Under the pieces are notes generated by a model, which was not told the DNA's origin, did no database searches, and saw nothing but the letters and a program-made list of their open reading frames with translations. Both the position numbers and the translations under genes were made by a program. DNA of 64,000 bases, from the NCBI RefSeq assembly GCF_003096815.1, contig NZ_QENY01000007.1, positions 62,001 through 126,000 of the forward strand, written 5' to 3'. This document shows positions 54,073-63,379 of the stretch, in pieces. The first letter of the stretch is position 1. Each line of letters begins with the position of its first letter. Source of the DNA: Hallella colorans. GTDB taxonomy: Bacteria; Bacteroidota; Bacteroidia; Bacteroidales; Bacteroidaceae.

Positions 54073-55830
54073 CTATTTATTTTTTAATTTTTTTATTCGT
54101 TGTTTGGCTTCTTTCATGTCGGGACATAGGGTGATAGCTTTCTCGTAATTGCGTGTGGCAGCGTCGCGCATGCCCTCGCGCTCACACTCCTTACCCATCA
54201 CCACATACTCTACGGCCAACCGTCTCAGATAGTCATCTCGCTGTCGAGCCTCTTGTTTAAGGCGATCAATTTCGGTTTGTAGTGTGTTCAGGCGATTGAG
54301 TTTTCGTCGCAAATAACGCTTTGCCACGGGCTTCTCAATATCATATCGACTATGAATGGCTAAAAAAAACGCGTCCAATGCCTTTTGCATATCTCCTCGG
54401 TCAAAGGCACGTGCTGCATCCCAATAGGCTTGATCGGCCTTTGAACGTTTGAGAGCGGAAGCAATGATGGACGAGTCATTGTATTTTTTTGCAAATTGAG
54501 CAACCTCTGGATGTACAAAGATATCTGCTCGGAGGATGGGTTGGGCAAGACTAATTCCCGTCAATGAGGTGCATCTGGAGAGCGCCACGTAAGTTTGTCC
54601 AGCAGCGAAAACGCCACCAGAGAAATCTATCTTAACATGTTTGAAGGTTAGGCCTTGGCTTTTGTGTACGGTGATAGCCCATGCCAGACGTATGGGGTAT
54701 TGTGTGTAAGTGCCCAATTCTTCCTCTTCTATTTTCTTTTCTTTGTCATTGAAAGTATAGCGCACGTTACTCCAAACTGCTGGCTCCACATTATATTCCT
54801 CACCGTCCTCTGTACGGATATAGATAAATCCAGCCTCTTCGTCGAAACCTGTTATTGTGCCCAATGTGCCGTTAACCCATCGATGATTGATGTCGTTTTT
54901 GACAAAAAGCACTTGCGCACCCAATTTGACACACAGTTCTTTGGGAGTGGGGAGGCTCGACTCGGGAAACTCACCTTGGATTGTTCCCATAAAGATCTGT
55001 GTATTGCCGGGTAGCTTGTTGAGACAATGTGTGTTGATATCGTCGACAGTATCGCGCCGTGTGGAGAGCGTAATTGAAAGATGACTGGATGTGTTGGTGG
55101 AGCTTTTGTCTATCGGAGTACTATCATTGGTAACCCGATTGTTGAGCATACGCAACTCGTTGTCGCTGATAGTAGAAGTGCGAATATTGTCTAATATCTG
55201 AATGAAGTCAGGGTCGTTTTGCCGATACACCTTTTTCAACTCTATGGAAACGAGTTGGAAATTAGAGAAAATTTTGGCGTTGAAAAAAAATGAGGATACG
55301 TAAAATGATTGCAAGAGTAGCCTATCTTCTTCTTTGACGACAGGTTCAAGCTGGTATATGTCACCCACGAACAGCACTTGCTTGCCGCCAAAAGGTTCTC
55401 TCATGTTTTGGCTGTAAACACGCAAGACTTTATCTATAAAATCAATAATATCGGCTCTTACCATGCTGACCTCATCAATGATGATCAGCTCTAACTCTCT
55501 GATGATCTTTATTTTCTCGCTGTTGTATTTCAGCGTTTTGCGGATATTTCGCGGTGAATAGCGTACATCGTCCGGAAGAAGAGGGTAGAATGGCAACTTG
55601 AAAAAACTGTGCAGTGTAACCCCACCAGCATTGATGGCTGCAATTCCGGTTGGAGCAAGTATGATGTTTTTCTTTTTAGTGTTTGCGGCAATATATTTCA
55701 AGAAAGTTGATTTCCCGGTTCCGGCCTTGCCCGTCAAGAACAAGGAGCTATGGGTAAACTGTATGATTTGGAGTGCATGTCGGAACTCCTCATTCTCAAA
55801 ATCGAGTTTGATTTCTTGTTTGTTTGCCAT
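54073..55830 (-). CDS. Pif1/RecD-like helicase with C-terminal TPR
   Basis: A 585-residue superfamily 1 helicase. Motif I is LTGKAGTGKSTFLKYI, motif II is LIIIDEVSMVRAD, and motif III is VLFVGDIYQLEPV. The C-terminal helicase part has AWAITVHKSQGLTFKHVKID and YVALSRCTSLTGISL. The last 140 residues (about 445-585) are a helical, TPR-like extension (GDMQKALDAFFLAIHSRYDI ... AATRNYEKAITLCPDMKEAK). The role is probably in replication-fork or recombination processing. Confidence 0.85.
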   Translation of the reverse strand: MANKQEIKLDFENEEFRHALQIIQFTHSSLFLTGKAGTGKSTFLKYIAANTKKKNIILAPTGIAAINAGGVTLHSFFKLPFYPLLPDDVRYSPRNIRKTLKYNSEKIKIIRELELIIIDEVSMVRADIIDFIDKVLRVYSQNMREPFGGKQVLFVGDIYQLEPVVKEEDRLLLQSFYVSSFFFNAKIFSNFQLVSIELKKVYRQNDPDFIQILDNIRTSTISDNELRMLNNRVTNDSTPIDKSSTNTSSHLSITLSTRRDTVDDINTHCLNKLPGNTQIFMGTIQGEFPESSLPTPKELCVKLGAQVLFVKNDINHRWVNGTLGTITGFDEEAGFIYIRTEDGEEYNVEPAVWSNVRYTFNDKEKKIEEEELGTYTQYPIRLAWAITVHKSQGLTFKHVKIDFSGGVFAAGQTYVALSRCTSLTGISLAQPILRADIFVHPEVAQFAKKYNDSSIIASALKRSKADQAYWDAARAFDRGDMQKALDAFFLAIHSRYDIEKPVAKRYLRRKLNRLNTLQTEIDRLKQEARQRDDYLRRLAVEYVVMGKECEREGMRDAATRNYEKAITLCPDMKEAKQRIKKLKNK

Positions 55831-55861
55831 TATCAGTGACGCAAAATCTGTATTCTTGTCG

Positions 55862-58396
55862 TTAGAGATTGTCCAAGTGCACTTCTTCTACGGTTTTGCG
55901 TTTGGTGTCATTCTTTGTTTCTGCCGGTGTCTTTTTCTTTTCAGTGCCTGGTGCTGCCTGTTTTTCTATCGGGTTGCCATTTTCGTCAAGAATAATCTCC
56001 TCTTCACTTACGATGACGCTATCGCGCTTGACGGTGTCACGTGCTGCGTGTGGAACATAGCTGTCGCAGATGTACATGTCGCGTGTGATATTGGCATCCT
56101 CAGGTTTTTGGAACTTGCCATGATAGTCTTTGAAGGACGGATCGGAAAGTACAGACTGCATGAAATAACCTGTTATGGGCAGTGCTGTTCGCGAGCCTTG
56201 CCCCAAGGCACCAGTCCTGAAGTGTATGCTTCGATACTCTCCGCCAACCCATGCGCCAGCTACAAGTTTTGGCGACACACACATGAACCATGCGTCGGAG
56301 TGATTGTTGGACGTTCCTGTCTTGCCACCAAACTCGGTGTCTCTGAATTGTCCCACATATCCCCAAAGGCTTTGGCTCGTTCCGCCTGGCTCGCGCATGC
56401 TGGCTTGTAACAGTTGTTGGGCCAAGAATGCACTTTTGTAAGGAATGACTTGCTCGGCTTGAATTCTGTCTACATACACCTCTCGGCCATCTTTGTCTAC
56501 TATTCGAGTTACCAGCACCGGCTCATGGTGCATGCCATTGTTGGCGACGGTGCAATAAGCGTTGGTCATCTCGAGCAGTGTCACGTCGCTTGAACCCAAT
56601 GCTAACGATGGCGTATCGTCTAAGGGGCTCTTTATGCCCATAGCTTGTGCGGTGGCAATGATGCGCTTGATACTCATCTCTTGCCCCAAACGCACGGCAA
56701 TGGAGTTGATACTCTTTGCGAAAGCGGCTTTCAATGGGATGCTGTCTCCAGAAAATCTGCCATTGGCATTGCCCGGTGTCCATGTGGTCATCTCGTTCTT
56801 TTTCTTGTCGAACACCTGCATGGAGATATACTCGTCGCGGCGTTTATCGCATGGCGTCAGGCCTTGGTTCATGGCCTCCGTGTATACGAAGAGTTTGAAA
56901 GTGGAGCCGGGTTGACGCTCGGCAGTTACCTTATCATACTTCCACGATTTAAAGTCTATGTCGCCAACCCATGCTTTTACAGCACCTGTCTGTGGCTCCA
57001 TGGCTACCATCGCACAGTGCATAAATGTCACCATGTACTTGATAGAATCTTCCGAAGTCATATTCTTGGTGACGGTTCCTTTGTCGTAATCAAACACCTT
57101 TACGGGGTGCTTCCATTCCTTATAGTAGTAGTGTATGGAGTCAGGATTGTTGGGATAGCGTTCCTGCAAGCTTTTATAAAAAGGTTGTTTCATGGCAATT
57201 TGGTCTATAAAGCCCTCTATCGGTTTGCCGTTTTCGTCCCTCCAAGGCTCTTGTCTAAGCCAATTGGTGTCTTGTTTGCGATAGATATCCCAGTGGTTGT
57301 TGAAGTTTTGCTGCACCGTCTTCATTTGTTTGCGAGCGGCGTCCTCAGCATATTTCTGCATCCGTGTGTCTATGGTGGTATAGATTTTAAGCCCTGAACT
57401 GTAGAGATCGTAACCGTTCTCTGCGCACCAATTGTCAAGATAGTCGGCCACCGCCTGTCTGAAATACATGGCTTGACCGTCATAATTCTCCTCCATCTTG
57501 TATTTCAACTTGATGGGTATTTGCTGCAACGAATCGCATGTGGCAGGCGCAAGCGTGCCGTTTGACACCATATTGGTCAATACGGTGTTGCGTCTCGCAA
57601 GGCTGTTTTTGGGGTTGGTTTTAGGATTATATAGCGTGGTGGCCTTGAGCATGCCAACCAATACGGCCGCTTCCTCCGTCTTGAGGTCTTTCGGAGTGGT
57701 GTCAAAATAAGTTTTTGCGGCTGTCTTTATACCGTATGCGTTAGAGCCAAAGTCCACGGTATTGGCGTACATCGTTAGAATTTCTTTCTTGTCGTACACC
57801 GTCTCAAGCTTGGTGGCGATAATCCATTCCTTGCTTTTCACAATAAGTATCTTCAGTCCAGGAATTTTTCCGAGCAATCCAGTGGAGTATTGCGAGCGCA
57901 CCCTGAACATGTTTTTGGCCAATTGTTGGGATATGGTGGAAGCACCACGGCCTGACTTGTGCAGCAAGGCGTCTTTCATGGCCGACATGATACCCATCAC
58001 GTCTATGGCCATTCCACGTGGTCTGTCATAGTAGCGTACATCCTCTGTGGCGACGAGCGCATCGAAAAAAGCGGGATTAACCTCCTCGTATTTCACCGGA
58101 GTACGGTTTTCATTAAAATATTTACCGATTAGCTTGCCATCCGCACTGTATATCTCTGAGGCTTGACTTGTCTGTGGGTCCATGATGCCCGAGAAATAGC
58201 CTGGGCTTTTGCCAAACAGCCAAAACAGATTGATGTCTACAGCGCCAAGATATAGAATGAAGGCCACTATGAACGAGACGAAACCAATTAAGGTCTTGAT
58301 GTACCAAGGTCGACCCTTGTATAAATTTTTGTACCATGGCCAGAAGTTCTTGGCTTTCTTCCAAAGCCAATGGAAAAATTGCTTTATTTTCTTCAT
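55862..58396 (-). CDS. Class A penicillin-binding protein (PBP1A-type)
   Basis: An 844-residue bifunctional peptidoglycan synthase. The N-terminal membrane anchor is YIKTLIGFVSFIVAFILYLG. The GT51 domain follows with ATEDVRYYDRPRGMAID and GRGASTISQQLAKNM. The transpeptidase domain has QPGSTFKLF (SxxK), SINS (SxN) and GGKTGTSNN (KTG). In the first GT motif the usual His of EDxxFxxH is replaced and the segment is longer. The C-terminal tail is disordered and charged. The start at 58396 follows two -7 boxes. Confidence 0.93.
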   Translation of the reverse strand: MKKIKQFFHWLWKKAKNFWPWYKNLYKGRPWYIKTLIGFVSFIVAFILYLGAVDINLFWLFGKSPGYFSGIMDPQTSQASEIYSADGKLIGKYFNENRTPVKYEEVNPAFFDALVATEDVRYYDRPRGMAIDVMGIMSAMKDALLHKSGRGASTISQQLAKNMFRVRSQYSTGLLGKIPGLKILIVKSKEWIIATKLETVYDKKEILTMYANTVDFGSNAYGIKTAAKTYFDTTPKDLKTEEAAVLVGMLKATTLYNPKTNPKNSLARRNTVLTNMVSNGTLAPATCDSLQQIPIKLKYKMEENYDGQAMYFRQAVADYLDNWCAENGYDLYSSGLKIYTTIDTRMQKYAEDAARKQMKTVQQNFNNHWDIYRKQDTNWLRQEPWRDENGKPIEGFIDQIAMKQPFYKSLQERYPNNPDSIHYYYKEWKHPVKVFDYDKGTVTKNMTSEDSIKYMVTFMHCAMVAMEPQTGAVKAWVGDIDFKSWKYDKVTAERQPGSTFKLFVYTEAMNQGLTPCDKRRDEYISMQVFDKKKNEMTTWTPGNANGRFSGDSIPLKAAFAKSINSIAVRLGQEMSIKRIIATAQAMGIKSPLDDTPSLALGSSDVTLLEMTNAYCTVANNGMHHEPVLVTRIVDKDGREVYVDRIQAEQVIPYKSAFLAQQLLQASMREPGGTSQSLWGYVGQFRDTEFGGKTGTSNNHSDAWFMCVSPKLVAGAWVGGEYRSIHFRTGALGQGSRTALPITGYFMQSVLSDPSFKDYHGKFQKPEDANITRDMYICDSYVPHAARDTVKRDSVIVSEEEIILDENGNPIEKQAAPGTEKKKTPAETKNDTKRKTVEEVHLDNL

Positions 58397-58455
58397 AGTT
58401 TTAATTTTCTTCTGTTCTGTTTTGGTCTTGCCTGTTTTGGCAAATGCTATTTTTG

Positions 58456-58471
58456 CAAAAATACAAAAATA
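58456..58471 (-). promoter_or_regulatory. Tandem -7 boxes of PBP1A gene
   Basis: Two abutting copies of TATTTTTG on the minus strand (complement of 58456-58463 and 58464-58471), just past the miaA stop. Confidence 0.45.
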
Positions 58472-58479
58472 GCTGTTTA

Positions 58480-59376
58480 TCATGTGTTTTTGTCAATATA
58501 ATTTAAGATATCTTCAACATTGTCGGGTGAGAACCATTTGATGCTCGTGTCTTTTTTGAACCATGTGAGCTGTTTGCGCATGTACCGGCGCGTGTTGGAC
58601 TGTATTTGCCTGATGGCTTCGTCTCGCGCTATGAGACCGTCAAAATAGGCGAACATCTCCTTGTAACCCACCGTGTTGAGAGCATTCAACCCTTTTCGAG
58701 GATACATCGCATACGCTTCTTTTTCCAAACCCTTTTCCATCATATCAATAACACGCTTGTTGATGCGGTCGTAAAGTTCTTCGCGTGGTCTGTCTATCCC
58801 AATCTTCAAGATTTCGAACGGCCTGATTTTATGTGTGTTGGTTCTGAAAGATGAGTAGGTCTTTCCCGTCATGTAGCATATTTCCAAAGCGTGTACCACG
58901 CGTCGGGGATTGTTTCTATCCACGATTTCCCAGTGCTGTGGATCTCGTTCTTTTAATTCGGCCACCAATGGGGGAAGCCCCTCCTCATTAAGCCGACGCT
59001 TGTAGAGATTCCGTGTGCGATCGTCCACGGTGGGAATGTCATCAATGCCCTTACACACGGCATCCACATACATCATGGAACCACCTGAAAGTACCACTAT
59101 ATCGTGCGTCTTGAACAGTGCGTTGAGAGTGTTTATGGCATCGTGTTCGTACATGGCGGCCGAGTAGTAATCGTCCACATGGTGTGTGCCCACGAAAAAA
59201 TGTTGCACCCGTTGTTGCTGCTCTTTGGTGGGAGCCGCGGTGCCTATAGGTAGTTCGGCGAAGATTTGACGAGAATCTGCGTTCACGATAGGCGTGCCAT
59301 AATGCTCGGCCACTCTGAGACATAGCTCTGTCTTGCCTACCCCCGTGGGGCCAATGACAACAACAAGTGTTTTCAT
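58480..59376 (-). CDS. miaA: tRNA dimethylallyltransferase
   Basis: A 298-residue enzyme transferring a dimethylallyl group to A37 of tRNAs. It begins [20 protein letters not shown] (P-loop), with [20 protein letters not shown] and [14 protein letters not shown] as family motifs. The upstream extension to 59466 is not family-like. It is separated from lpxA by a strong terminator, so it is probably transcribed separately or by read-through. Confidence 0.95.
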   Translation of the reverse strand: MKTLVVVIGPTGVGKTELCLRVAEHYGTPIVNADSRQIFAELPIGTAAPTKEQQQRVQHFFVGTHHVDDYYSAAMYEHDAINTLNALFKTHDIVVLSGGSMMYVDAVCKGIDDIPTVDDRTRNLYKRRLNEEGLPPLVAELKERDPQHWEIVDRNNPRRVVHALEICYMTGKTYSSFRTNTHKIRPFEILKIGIDRPREELYDRINKRVIDMMEKGLEKEAYAMYPRKGLNALNTVGYKEMFAYFDGLIARDEAIRQIQSNTRRYMRKQLTWFKKDTSIKWFSPDNVEDILNYIDKNT

Positions 59377-59435
59377 TTTTGACTTAATTTTTTCTTTTTG
59401 GATAGTTGGGCCTCTCTCACGCCTGTTAAAATAAA

Positions 59436-59479
59436 AGAAGTTAGAGAAATGCGTACGGTGACACAAGCCTCTAACTTCT
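59436..59479 (-). terminator. Terminator after lpxA
   Basis: An 11-bp stem AGAAGTTAGAG / CTCTAACTTCT (59436-59446 with 59469-59479). On the minus strand it is followed by TTTTATTTTAAC, 38 bp past the lpxA stop. Confidence 0.8.
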
Positions 59480-59517
59480 ATAGGCAGGTTGGCTCGTCTT
59501 AGCGCCTTGCGTGTGGT

Positions 59518-60288
59518 TTATCGCATGATACCCCTTTGTGAAGTGGAAACGAAGTCGATGATATATTGTATTTCTGGCGTTAGCGGTAGGCTGGCCTTGA
59601 TCTCTCGAAGACCCTCGGCGACTGTCGCCTTGCCGTACAATATCCGGTATGCGTTGTGTATAAGATCTATGGTCTCGTTGCTAAATCCATGTCGTCTAAG
59701 CCCCACGACGTTTAGGCCCGCATAGCGAATAGGCTCCCTGCCAGCCATGATATATGGTGGAACATCTAAACTTGAGCGGCTGCCACCTTGTATCATAACA
59801 TATCCGCCCACTCTGCTGAACTGATGAAAGAGTACGGTGGCGCTGATGACGGCATAATCGTCCACCACTACCTCGCCCGCGAACTTCGTGGAATTGCCTA
59901 TTATGACGTGGTTGCCTATCATGCAGTCGTGCGCGACGTGCATGTTTTCCATTAACAAGTTGTTATTACCCACACGAGTGGTTCCTTTCGAAGCCGTGCC
60001 TCGAGAGATAGTTACATTCTCCCTGATACTATTGTTGTCGCCTATCTCGCACAACGTTTCCTCTCCCTTGTACTTTAAGTCTTGCGGTTTGGTGGCGATG
60101 CTTGCGCCCGGGAATATCTCGTTGCCATTGCCTATTCGCGCCCCGGCATGGATGGTAACGCTGTTCAAAAGGTGGTTGTTATCGCCCAAGATGGTGTTTT
60201 GGTCAATGCAGCAGAAAGGGCCTATGGTATTGTTGTCGCCTATCTTGGCATTCGGATGAATGAATGCTAACGGACTAATGTTGTTCAT
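59518..60288 (-). CDS. lpxA: UDP-N-acetylglucosamine acyltransferase
   Basis: A 256-residue left-handed beta-helix acyltransferase, the first enzyme of lipid A synthesis. Hexapeptide repeats run through residues 1-190 (IGDNNTIGPFCCIDQNTI, IGNGNEIFPGASI), and MHVAHDCMIGNHVIIGN holds the catalytic His. It lies 3 bp after lpxC/fabZ in the lipid A operon. Confidence 0.95.
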   Translation of the reverse strand: MNNISPLAFIHPNAKIGDNNTIGPFCCIDQNTILGDNNHLLNSVTIHAGARIGNGNEIFPGASIATKPQDLKYKGEETLCEIGDNNSIRENVTISRGTASKGTTRVGNNNLLMENMHVAHDCMIGNHVIIGNSTKFAGEVVVDDYAVISATVLFHQFSRVGGYVMIQGGSRSSLDVPPYIMAGREPIRYAGLNVVGLRRHGFSNETIDLIHNAYRILYGKATVAEGLREIKASLPLTPEIQYIIDFVSTSQRGIMR

Positions 60289-60291
60289 AGT

Positions 60292-61683
60292 TTATTTGTT
60301 TTTGATGACTTGGGCGGTGAACGTAGCCTCTGAGACAACATTGTCGCCCACAAAGGCATAGCCCTTCATGGAGCTGATACTGTGGCGAATGGGTTGCAAA
60401 AGCTCTACACTGAAAAGAAGAGTGTCGCCTGGAACAACCTTGCGCCGAAACTTTACGTCATCTATCCTGAGGAAATAGGTGGACCATTTCTCAGGTTCTT
60501 CCACTTGGCTCAGTACGAGCAGGCCACCGCATTGAGCCATGGCTTCTATCTGGAGCACGCCCGGCATGACAGGTTCCTCAGGGAAATGACCTTGGAAAAA
60601 AAGCTCGTTAGCTGAGGCGTTTTTTACGCCCACAATGCTCGTTGCGCCCATACTAATCACTTTGTCAACTAATTGCATGGGATAACGATGTGGCAACATC
60701 TGCTTGATGCGCACGTTATCCATGAGCGGTTCTTCATTGGGGTCGTATATAGGAGCTTGTACCTCGTGTTTGCGTATCTCTTTTCGCATGAGTCGGGCGA
60801 ACTTGTTATTGATGGTATGTCCGGGTCTTGTGGCTATGATGCGCCCCTTAATGGGTTTGCCTATCAACGCCATGTCGCCAATGATATCGAGTAGTTTGTG
60901 ACGCGTGCACTCGTTGTCCCACATCAATGGCTTGTGCTGGACATAGCCAATCTTATTGGCATCCATGCGTGGCAACTTGAGAAAGTCGGCTAATTTATCT
61001 AATTGCGCTTGCTCTACTTTGCGCTCGTATATCACGATGGCGTTGTCCAAATCGCCACCTTTGATAAGGTTAGCCTCTAAGAGAGGCACGATGTCGCGCA
61101 CAAAGACAAAGGTTCGGGCGGGTGCTATCTCCTCAGCATAGTTGGCTATATTGTCCAATGTAGCAAATTGGCTGCTGATAAATTTGGACTGGAAAGAGCA
61201 CATGGCTGTAATGGAGAAGTCTTGGTCGGGTAGGATGGTAATGCACGATCCACTCTTTTCATCTTTGATCTCTATCTTTTTGCGAATGATATAATAATCT
61301 TTAGGAGTGGTTTGGTGCGCGATGCCTACCTCTTTTATTTTTTCGACGTAGCGTATAGCTGATCCGTCAAGTATGGGAAATTCAGGGCCGTTTACTTGTA
61401 TCAGGCAGTTGTCAATGCCCATGGCGTAGAGCGCGGACAATCCGTGTTCTACGGTGGAGACCTTGACATCACCCTTTTGGAGCACGGTGCCTCGTTGCGT
61501 GTCGGTCACGTTTTCCGCTATAGCCTCGATGACGGGTTGCCCCTCAAGATCTATGCGCTCTATCTTGTAACCAGTGTTTTCCGGCGCAGGGTTGAAAGTC
61601 ACCGTCAGGCTCAATCCCGTATGCAGTCCCTTTCCACAGAGAGAAAAGCTTCCGCCAAGTGTATTTTGTTTAGCGGTTTCCAT
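60292..61683 (-). CDS. lpxC/fabZ: Fused LpxC deacetylase / FabZ dehydratase
   Basis: A 463-residue bifunctional protein. Residues 1 to about 305 are LpxC: STVEHGLSALYAMGIDNCLI and the HKLLDIIGDMALIG stretch supply zinc ligands. Residues about 320-463 are FabZ: LPHRYPMQLVDKVISM has the catalytic His and FQGHFPEEPVMPGVLQIEA the conserved tail. The fusion is normal for Bacteroidetes and couples lipid A and fatty-acid synthesis. The start directly abuts the lpxD stop. Confidence 0.96.
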   Translation of the reverse strand: METAKQNTLGGSFSLCGKGLHTGLSLTVTFNPAPENTGYKIERIDLEGQPVIEAIAENVTDTQRGTVLQKGDVKVSTVEHGLSALYAMGIDNCLIQVNGPEFPILDGSAIRYVEKIKEVGIAHQTTPKDYYIIRKKIEIKDEKSGSCITILPDQDFSITAMCSFQSKFISSQFATLDNIANYAEEIAPARTFVFVRDIVPLLEANLIKGGDLDNAIVIYERKVEQAQLDKLADFLKLPRMDANKIGYVQHKPLMWDNECTRHKLLDIIGDMALIGKPIKGRIIATRPGHTINNKFARLMRKEIRKHEVQAPIYDPNEEPLMDNVRIKQMLPHRYPMQLVDKVISMGATSIVGVKNASANELFFQGHFPEEPVMPGVLQIEAMAQCGGLLVLSQVEEPEKWSTYFLRIDDVKFRRKVVPGDTLLFSVELLQPIRHSISSMKGYAFVGDNVVSEATFTAQVIKNK

Positions 61684-62718
61684 TTATTTCTTGTTTTTTA
61701 GTTCTTCCACTTCTTTTTTCAAGTCGTTCAATTGTCTGTACATATCTGGCAATCTCCTGATGATAGCCTGGCTTTTGAAAAAGAGATACTGGCTCATGGG
61801 AGGTGTCCCGATAAGTGTCTGGTTGTCATCGATAGACCCTGGGGCACCTGATTGCGCGCCAAGCATGACGTGATTGCCAATGGTGATATGCCCAGACACA
61901 CCTACCTGACCTCCAAACATACACCAACTGCCCACCTTGGTGGACCCAGCTATGCCCACTTGCGCTGACATTACGGTATTTGCTCCTATGTCTGTGTTGT
62001 GAGCTATCTGTACCAAATTGTCAAGTTTCACGCCTTTGCGCACGTATGTCGCACCCATAGTCGACCGGTCTACGCACGTATTGGCACCTATCTCCACATT
62101 GTCCTCGATGACCACTTTGCCTATCTGTGGTATTTTGTCGTAGCTTTCACCATTGGGCGCAAATCCAAAACCATCGGCGCCGATAACAGCTCCGGAGTGT
62201 ACAATGACGTTGTCGCCCAATTGACATTCGTGATAGATGCTCACGTTAGGATAGATGACACAGTGGCTGCCTATCGAGGCACCATCAAAGATGGTGACGT
62301 TAGGGTACACCTGCGAGCCATTACCTACACTAACATTATCACCGATATAGGCGAATGGGCCTACGTAAACGTCTTGTCCCAAATGGGCTTTTGGCGAGAC
62401 GAAAGCTAAAGCGTCCACGCCCTTTTTCTTAGGTTTGGATGCTTCGTACAACTGTAGCAGTTTGGCCACGCAGTCGCGCGCGTTTTTCACGCGTATTAGT
62501 GTGGGGCTGACTTTCTCGGGTATTTCGATACTCTCGTCAACAAGAACTATCGATGATTGGGTGTCGTGAATATAGTGGGTGTATTTTGGGTTGGCCAAGA
62601 ATGAAACAGCCCCGGGAACGCTTTCTTCTATTTTAGCGAAAGTATGTACGCGGACAGTCTCGTCGCCTTCTACTTTGCCGTTAACGTATTGGGCTATTTG
62701 TTTCGCGGTAAATTCCAT
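61684..62718 (-). CDS. lpxD: UDP-3-O-acylglucosamine N-acyltransferase
   Basis: A 344-residue enzyme. The N-terminal uridine-binding domain ([20 protein letters not shown]) is followed by hexapeptide repeats. [12 protein letters not shown] and [16 protein letters not shown] hold the active site. The C-terminal helix ([15 protein letters not shown]) is a trimer-stabilising coil. It is first in the lipid A operon. Confidence 0.95.
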   Translation of the reverse strand: MEFTAKQIAQYVNGKVEGDETVRVHTFAKIEESVPGAVSFLANPKYTHYIHDTQSSIVLVDESIEIPEKVSPTLIRVKNARDCVAKLLQLYEASKPKKKGVDALAFVSPKAHLGQDVYVGPFAYIGDNVSVGNGSQVYPNVTIFDGASIGSHCVIYPNVSIYHECQLGDNVIVHSGAVIGADGFGFAPNGESYDKIPQIGKVVIEDNVEIGANTCVDRSTMGATYVRKGVKLDNLVQIAHNTDIGANTVMSAQVGIAGSTKVGSWCMFGGQVGVSGHITIGNHVMLGAQSGAPGSIDDNQTLIGTPPMSQYLFFKSQAIIRRLPDMYRQLNDLKKEVEELKNKK

Positions 62719-62747
62719 TTTTTTCGTGTGGAGATTGATTTAATTTG

Positions 62748-62755
62748 CAAATATA
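62748..62755 (-). promoter_or_regulatory. lpxD operon -7 box
   Basis: CAAATATA is the complement of TATATTTG, 29 bp before lpxD. Confidence 0.55.
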
Positions 62756-62843
62756 AGAATTTATTCCTTAATACATATATTTTTTAGTTCATTATTTATT
62801 TTTTTTCTATGTAACAGTAATAGTAACCTAAAAAATCAAAAAA

Positions 62844-63164
62844 ATGAAGGAAGTAATTTTCGTTAAGGTAAAAAGTCTTACCTCGGCGTTCGCTCACCCC
62901 CAACACACTTTCATGGTAATGATAGCTTTTTCCGCTCAGGTAATCCAGCATGCAATAACCAACGATCTGTTCAGGAAACCATTGAGACTGACACATATAA
63001 CAATTGATACGGTTTTCATCACATCTTTAGTAAAGGTTCGGACCTTGCGCAGAAGGATCTTTGGGGATACTGCTGACCTATCGCTCGAGTTGTACATAAA
63101 CGGACAGGATATGGAAACTATAGCTGGATACCATTCTGGAGATAGCAGTACTGGTATCTGCTGA
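62844..63164 (+). CDS. Hypothetical small protein (uncertain)
   Basis: A 106-residue open frame, MKEVIFVKVKSLTSAFAHPQ onward, ending GYHSGDSSTGIC. It has mixed codon use and no visible family or signal. It lies alone in the 661-bp gap (62719-63379) between lpxD and rubrerythrin. The composition looks protein-like, but a ribosome site and promoter are not clear, so this may be chance. Otherwise the gap holds only the lpxD promoter and the rubrerythrin terminator. Confidence 0.3.
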   Translation: MKEVIFVKVKSLTSAFAHPQHTFMVMIAFSAQVIQHAITNDLFRKPLRLTHITIDTVFITSLVKVRTLRRRIFGDTADLSLELYINGQDMETIAGYHSGDSSTGIC

Positions 63165-63302
63165 CGACAGCAAGTTACTTAACGCTCTTGCTGATGATAA
63201 TCCTATATTCTAGAAAACTATATAAATATAAAGTGGTATAATTTAAATATCGCCTGATGAACGACAATTAACTTGAGAACGTTCAGTTACTATATATGTA
63301 AA

Positions 63303-63335
63303 AAGGCGGGAATTTCTAAAAAAAATTCCCGCCTT
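63303..63335 (-). terminator. Terminator after rubrerythrin
   Basis: A 13-bp perfect stem (63303-63315 with 63323-63335) with a seven-base A-rich loop. On the minus strand it continues into CCTTTTTACAT, 44 bp past the stop. Confidence 0.85.
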
Positions 63336-63379
63336 GTGGTCTATAATGAGCACTTCATATAGAGAAGTGGCATCGTGTA

